In this document: in pieces, positions 60,124-64,000 of the stretch
Position numbering within the stretch: position 1 is the first letter of the stretch
Layout: every line of letters starts with the position of its first letter
DNA from: Pseudomonas reidholzensis
Lineage (GTDB): Bacteria; Pseudomonadota; Gammaproteobacteria; Pseudomonadales; Pseudomonadaceae
Assembly (NCBI RefSeq): GCF_900536025.1
Contig: NZ_UNOZ01000002.1
Location: 124,001 to 188,000, forward strand
DNA length: 64,000 nucleotides
Direction of reading: 5' to 3'
The notes under the pieces: generated by a model
Databases searched by the model: none
What the model was told of the DNA's origin: nothing
The model's input: only the letters and a program-made list of their open reading frames with translations
Made by a program: the position numbers and the translations under genes

Positions 60124-60481
60124 GCCGTGGGGCCTCTGACCCGTGACGCTTCGTTGGTGGGCGCAATCAAGGACGCCGTGAAAACGATTCAGCCAAAATC
60201 ATACTACGCTGATTTCGCTCTAGAGGGCGGCCAAAGGGAAACTCTGCGAAACCGCCTGACATAAAGACCGGCGTTTTCGCACAACATCCCACAAGGGAAG
60301 CAACCTTTTCCCACGAAGGGGCAGTATATAGAGCCTCACAGCCAGCGACGACCGTGCATTGATGAATATCTGTAGGGTTTTTGTATCGCTATGAGCACGG
60401 CGTGGCAATTTGTTATCTTCGCTGTTTCCCCATCCAGAAGCCGCGCCCCAAGCGGCCTGCACGACCTACAAGAGATAACCG
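60124..60481. other. 358-base gene-free gap upstream of the MFS gene
   Basis: Between the divergent thioesterase and transporter genes. It is less GC-rich than the genes, with a short hairpin GCCGC-N7-GCGGC (60440-60456) in the transporter leader and GTTATC/ATGAATATC-like AT-rich patches that could hold promoters. I could not fix any promoter with confidence and see no coding or RNA-gene pattern. Confidence 0.5.
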
Positions 60482-61771
60482 ATGACCTCCGTGCCCAGCA
60501 GTATCGAGCAGCCCTCGCGGCCGCTGACCCGCAGTGACTACAAGACGCTCTCGCTGTCCGCCCTGGGCGGTGCGCTGGAGTTCTACGACTTCATCATCTT
60601 CGTGTTCTTCGCCACGGTCGTCGGCAAGCTGTTCTTCCCCCCGGACATGCCTGAATGGCTGCGCCTGATGCAGACCTTCGGCATCTTTGCCGCCGGCTAC
60701 CTGGCGCGGCCGCTGGGCGGCATCGTCATGGCCCACTTCGGTGACCTGCTCGGGCGCAAGAAGATGTTCACCCTGAGCATCTTCATGATGGCCTTGCCGA
60801 CGCTGATCATGGGCCTGCTGCCCACCTATGCGCAGATCGGCCTGTGGGCGCCGATCCTGCTGCTGCTGATGCGGGTCATCCAGGGCGCGGCCATCGGTGG
60901 CGAAGTGCCTGGCGCCTGGGTGTTCGTCTCCGAGCACGTACCGGCGCGCAACACCGGCTACGCCTGCGGCACCCTGACGGCGGGGCTGACCGCCGGGATC
61001 CTGCTCGGCTCGCTGGTGGCGACCCTGATCAACACCCTTTATACCTCGGACGAAGTCGCCGACTACGCCTGGCGCATCCCGTTCCTGCTGGGCGGCGTGT
61101 TCGGCCTGTTCTCGGTGTACCTGCGCCGCTGGCTGCACGAGACCCCGGTATTCGCCGAGATGCAGCAGCGCAAGGCCCTGGCCGAAGAGCTGCCGCTGGC
61201 GGCGGTACTGCGTGATCACCGCGGGGCGATCGTCCTGTCGATGCTGCTGACCTGGCTGCTGTCGGCCGGCATCGTGGTGGTGATCCTGATGACCCCGGCG
61301 CTGCTGCAGAGCATCTATCACATCAGCCCGACCGACTCGCTGAAGGCCAACAGCCTGGCGATCGTCCTGCTCAGCCTCGGCTGCATCGGCTCCGGCAGCC
61401 TGGCCGACCGGTTTGGCGCCGGGCGCGTGCTGGTGATCGGCAGCCTGGCGCTGCTGGCAACCTCGTGGACCTTCTACCACAGCCTGCCGACCCGTCCCGA
61501 CCTGCTGTTCCCGCTCTACGCCATCACCGGCCTGTGTGTCGGCGTGATCGGCGCGGTGCCGTACGTGATGGTCAAGGCGTTCCCGGCGCCGGTGCGCTTC
61601 AGCGGCCTGTCGTTCTCCTATAATGTGGCCTACGCGATCTTTGGCGGGCTGACGCCGATGGTGGTCACCGCGCTGCTGAAGATCAGCCCGATGGCGCCGG
61701 CCTATTATGTGGCGGTGTTGTGCACGGTCGGTCTGCTGGTAGGCCTCTACCTGTTGGCCAAGAAGCGCTGA
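60482..61771 (+). CDS. MFS transporter, metabolite:H+ symporter (MHS) type
   Basis: 429 residues with 12 predicted membrane helices. The MHS signature GGALEFYDFIIFVFFA starts helix 1, and the loop 2-3 motif GDLLGRKKMF and GSLADRFGAGRV are present. GAAIGGEVPGAWVFVSEHVP is the family helix 4 motif. Likely substrates are dicarboxylates, citrate or osmolytes; none can be chosen. AGAGATAACC provides the ribosome-binding site. Confidence 0.86.
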   Translation: MTSVPSSIEQPSRPLTRSDYKTLSLSALGGALEFYDFIIFVFFATVVGKLFFPPDMPEWLRLMQTFGIFAAGYLARPLGGIVMAHFGDLLGRKKMFTLSIFMMALPTLIMGLLPTYAQIGLWAPILLLLMRVIQGAAIGGEVPGAWVFVSEHVPARNTGYACGTLTAGLTAGILLGSLVATLINTLYTSDEVADYAWRIPFLLGGVFGLFSVYLRRWLHETPVFAEMQQRKALAEELPLAAVLRDHRGAIVLSMLLTWLLSAGIVVVILMTPALLQSIYHISPTDSLKANSLAIVLLSLGCIGSGSLADRFGAGRVLVIGSLALLATSWTFYHSLPTRPDLLFPLYAITGLCVGVIGAVPYVMVKAFPAPVRFSGLSFSYNVAYAIFGGLTPMVVTALLKISPMAPAYYVAVLCTVGLLVGLYLLAKKR

Positions 61772-61780
61772 GCAGGCTCT

Positions 61781-61851
61781 GAAGGCCCGCAATTGCGGGC
61801 CTTCGTCGAACATCTTGAAAAGGCCATCCCGCCTGAGCGGTGATGGCCTTT
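61781..61851 (+). terminator. tandem hairpins ending the MFS gene
   Basis: First GAAGGCCCGC-AATT-GCGGGCCTTC (61781-61804). Second AAAGGCCATC (61819-61828) with GATGGCCTTT (61842-61851) enclosing an inner CCGC-CTGA-GCGG. The second is followed by TCATCC. The second has A's before and T's after, so it could work both ways. Confidence 0.7.
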
Positions 61852-61859
61852 CATCCAAT

Positions 61860-61876
61860 TGTCACATTGGGGTCAT
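61860..61876 (+). promoter_or_regulatory. Pho box upstream of pstS
   Basis: TGTCAC (61860-61865) and GGTCAT (61871-61876) are direct repeats with an 11-base period, the PhoB half-site spacing. It is an imperfect box 76 bases before pstS. Confidence 0.65.
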
Positions 61877-61951
61877 ATCGTGTTCATGCGGCCTGCAGAT
61901 ACTTGGGCCCGTTCCATCCAACACCCCCAATATTCCTGCTAGGAGCAAGGC

Positions 61952-62950
61952 ATGAAACTGAAGCGTTTGATGGCGGCCCTCACCTTCGCCGCCGCTGGCG
62001 TTGCAACCGCCAATGCGGTAGCCGCTGTCGACCCAGCAATCCCGACCTACACCAAGACCACCGGTGTATCGGGCAACCTCTCCAGCGTCGGTTCGGACAC
62101 CCTCGCCAACCTGATGACTCTGTGGGCCGAGGCCTACAAGAAGGAATATCCGAACGTAAACATCCAGATCCAGGCGGCCGGCTCCTCCACCGCGCCACCT
62201 GCACTGACCGAAGGCACCGCCAACCTCGGCCCGATGAGCCGCAAGATGAAGGACGTCGAGCTGCAGGCCTTCGAGCAGAAGTACGGCTACAAGCCAACCG
62301 CCATCCCGGTCGCGGTCGACGCCCTGGCCGTGTTCGTGCACAAGGACAACCCGATCAAAGGCCTGACCATGGAACAGGTCGATGCGGTCTTCTCTTCGAC
62401 TCGCCTGTGCGGCGCCAAGGCCGACGTGAAAACCTGGGGTGACCTGGGTGTGACCGGCGACCTGGCCAACAAGCCAGTGCAGCTGTTCGGCCGCAACTCG
62501 GTGTCCGGCACCTACGGCTACTTCAAGGAAGAAGCCCTGTGCAAAGGCGACTTCAAGCCTAACGTCAACGAACAGCCAGGCTCGGCTTCGGTCGTGCAGT
62601 CGATCAGCAGCTCGCTGAACGGTATCGGCTACTCGGGTATCGGTTACAAGACCGCCAGCGTCAAGACCGTACCCCTGGCCAAGAAAGGCAGCACCGAGTT
62701 CATCGAAGACAACGAAGAAAACGCCCTGAACGGCAAGTACCCGCTGTCGCGCTTCCTCTACGTCTACGTCAACAAGGCGCCGAACAAGCCGCTGGCCCCG
62801 CTGGACGCCGAGTTCATCAAGCTGGTCCTGTCGCAAGCCGGCCAGCAGGTCGTGGTCAAGGATGGTTACATCCCGCTGCCGAAGAAGGTAGTCGACAAGG
62901 CCCTGGCTGACCTGGGTCTGGATCACAACGCCAACGTTGCCAAGAAGTAA
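61952..62950 (+). CDS. pstS: phosphate ABC transporter periplasmic binding protein PstS
   Basis: 332-residue high-affinity phosphate-binding protein. Signal peptide [24 protein letters not shown]; the phosphate loop [12 protein letters not shown] and [23 protein letters not shown] follow. [14 protein letters not shown] closes the site. AGGAGCAAGG precedes the ATG. A 13-bp hairpin separates it from pstC, which would give much more PstS than permease. Confidence 0.94.
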   Translation: MKLKRLMAALTFAAAGVATANAVAAVDPAIPTYTKTTGVSGNLSSVGSDTLANLMTLWAEAYKKEYPNVNIQIQAAGSSTAPPALTEGTANLGPMSRKMKDVELQAFEQKYGYKPTAIPVAVDALAVFVHKDNPIKGLTMEQVDAVFSSTRLCGAKADVKTWGDLGVTGDLANKPVQLFGRNSVSGTYGYFKEEALCKGDFKPNVNEQPGSASVVQSISSSLNGIGYSGIGYKTASVKTVPLAKKGSTEFIEDNEENALNGKYPLSRFLYVYVNKAPNKPLAPLDAEFIKLVLSQAGQQVVVKDGYIPLPKKVVDKALADLGLDHNANVAKK

Positions 62951-62961
62951 GTAGGACCCCG

Positions 62962-62991
62962 GCGAAGGCTGGCCACAGGGCCAGCCTTCGC
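62962..62991 (+). other. pstS-pstC intergenic stem-loop
   Basis: GCGAAGGCTGGCC (62962-62974), loop ACAG, GGCCAGCCTTCGC (62979-62991). A perfect 13-bp stem with no immediate T-run (ACACATT follows; TTTTTT only at 63033). It may stabilise pstS mRNA or cut down read-through into pstC. Confidence 0.65.
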
Positions 62992-63049
62992 ACACATTCC
63001 CAGTCCGAAGCCAGGTCATCTGTGCGGCGGGCTTTTTTGCGTCAATGCA

Positions 63050-63067
63050 CTGTCATGTTTCTGTCAT
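63050..63067 (+). promoter_or_regulatory. Pho box upstream of pstC
   Basis: CTGTCATGTTTCTGTCAT is an exact CTGTCAT-N4-CTGTCAT direct repeat, the ideal PhoB box, ending 22 bases before the pstC start. It gives pstC its own phosphate-starvation control apart from pstS. Confidence 0.88.
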
Positions 63068-63089
63068 ACGGGACCGCTAGGGTGTGCGC

Positions 63090-64000
63090 ATGAATGATCT
63101 GGCCAACTCCACCATGACCCAAAATTCTCCCCCGGTGCGGATTGATTTCAATACGCCCGAGTTGCAGCGCAAGCGCAAGATGCGTGCGTTCAAGGACCGC
63201 CTGACCCGCTGGTATGTACTGGTGGGCGGGCTTGCCGTTTTGGCGGCGATTACCCTGATCTTCTTCTACCTGGCCTATGTAGTGTTGCCGCTGTTCCAGG
63301 GCGCCGAACTGACCAGCAAGAAGGCCCTGGAGCCGACCTGGCTGCAGCAGGATGCCGGCAAGCCGCTGATGATCGCCCTTGAAGAGCAGAATCTGGTGGG
63401 CATGCGTGTGTCCGACAAGGGCCAGGCGCTGTTCTTCGACACCAAGACCGGTGCCGAGCTGAAACGCGTCGAGCTGCCCGTGCCGGCCGGCACCCAGGTG
63501 ACCTCGATCGGTAGCGACCAGCCGGGCAGCCCGCTGATCGTGCTGGGCCTGTCCAACGGCCAGGCGATGGTGTTCAACCACACCTACAAGGTCACCTACC
63601 CGGACAACCAGAAGACCATCACCCCTGGCATCGACTTCCCGTATGGCCAGGCGCCGTTCGCCCTCGATCCCCAGGGCCGCGCGCTCGAGCACGTCAGCGT
63701 CAACGTCAATGGCGAGACCCTGACGGTCGCCGGCTCGCACGGTTCGCAACTGCTGGTCAGCCAGCTGACCCGCGAAGAAAACATGATGACCGGCGAGGTC
63801 ACCAGCGAGCAGAAGACCATCGACCTGCCGCAGATGACCGAGCCGGTCAAAGCCATCTTCATCGACCCGCGCCAGCAATGGCTGTACGTGATCAACGGGC
63901 GCGCCCAGGCCGACGTGTTCAGCCTGCGCGACAAGAGCCTCAACGGTCGCTACAAGCTGCTCGACGACGGCCAGTCGGAAATCACCGCCAGCGCCCAGCT
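63090..64000 (+). CDS. pstC: phosphate ABC transporter permease PstC (3' end outside window)
   Basis: First ~303 residues of the permease; the frame is open to the window edge. A cytoplasmic N-terminus (MNDLANSTMTQNSPPVRIDFNTPELQRKRKMR, in parts) is followed by one membrane helix (WYVLVGGLAVLAAITLIFFYLAYVVLPLF), then a long extracytoplasmic region rich in beta-strands (VVLPLF... to the edge). This large periplasmic insert is characteristic of pseudomonad PstC, which is about twice the size of the E. coli protein. The ABC permease core lies beyond the window. Alternative start at 63114. Confidence 0.88.
   Translation, partial: MNDLANSTMTQNSPPVRIDFNTPELQRKRKMRAFKDRLTRWYVLVGGLAVLAAITLIFFYLAYVVLPLFQGAELTSKKALEPTWLQQDAGKPLMIALEEQNLVGMRVSDKGQALFFDTKTGAELKRVELPVPAGTQVTSIGSDQPGSPLIVLGLSNGQAMVFNHTYKVTYPDNQKTITPGIDFPYGQAPFALDPQGRALEHVSVNVNGETLTVAGSHGSQLLVSQLTREENMMTGEVTSEQKTIDLPQMTEPVKAIFIDPRQQWLYVINGRAQADVFSLRDKSLNGRYKLLDDGQSEITASAQ

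Overview
The window is chromosomal DNA from a fluorescent Pseudomonas, most like the P. putida / P. entomophila / P. mosselii branch. Three things support this: the gene order mnmG-rsmG-parA-parB-atpIBEFHAGDC-glmU-glmR-glmS running away from oriC, the high GC content, and the short 'GCGGG..AAGCCCGCTCC' REP pairs typical of that branch. The P. entomophila/mosselii side is favoured because a hydrogen cyanide synthase operon (hcnABC) sits just downstream of glmS. The species call is an inference from gene content and recalled protein families, not from a search.

Layout. 1-3.7 kb: mnmG (5' end outside the window), rsmG, parA, parB. 3.7-11 kb: the nine-gene F1Fo ATP synthase operon with a clear sigma-70 promoter, hairpins in three of its intergenic gaps and an intrinsic terminator. 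11-15.3 kb: glmU, the DeoR-type regulator glmR and glmS (amino-sugar synthesis), followed by an empty predicted attTn7 site. 15.4-18.3 kb: hcnABC. 18.4-21.7 kb: cyclopropane fatty acid synthase, cardiolipin synthase and a DUF3617 protein. 21.7-25.6 kb: a zinc-starvation cluster (folE2, two COG0523 GTPases, a DUF1826 gene) around a palindromic Zur box; folE2 also contains a near-perfect parS site. 25.6-33.5 kb: small housekeeping genes, pdxY, a thioesterase, a CPA2 antiporter, a SUKH protein, a Tim44-domain protein and uvrD with a LexA box.

33.7-43.6 kb: a GGDEF/EAL membrane protein, zwf with a divergent RpiR-family regulator, and a LysR regulator with the two-subunit pyruvate carboxylase (pycA-pycB). 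43.6-46.5 kb: a very long nested inverted repeat, then an amino-acid ABC permease and binding protein divergent from a homocysteine S-methyltransferase, with a MetR-type box between them. 46.5-49.9 kb: two GNAT acetyltransferases, a PaiB-like protein and a MocR regulator. 50-53.3 kb: polyamine-binding protein, acetylpolyamine amidohydrolase and AraC regulator. 53.4-61.8 kb: aspA and a LysR gene, purE-purK behind a terminator-containing leader, small envelope proteins, a hexose-6-phosphate mutarotase, a thioesterase and an MFS transporter. 61.9-64 kb: pstS and the start of pstC, each with its own Pho box.

Most of the window is core genome and I found no clearly new multigene defence, toxin or mobile system. 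The most unusual signals lie in the DNA itself: 16 exact TTATCCACA-type DnaA boxes, many in tight clusters inside genes (the densest encodes the linker of the MocR regulator); a parS site inside folE2; a ~124-bp nested cruciform at 43.7 kb; a promoter-hairpin-terminator leader before purE; and several clean operator palindromes (Zur, MetR, LexA, GlmR, RpiR, PhoB).
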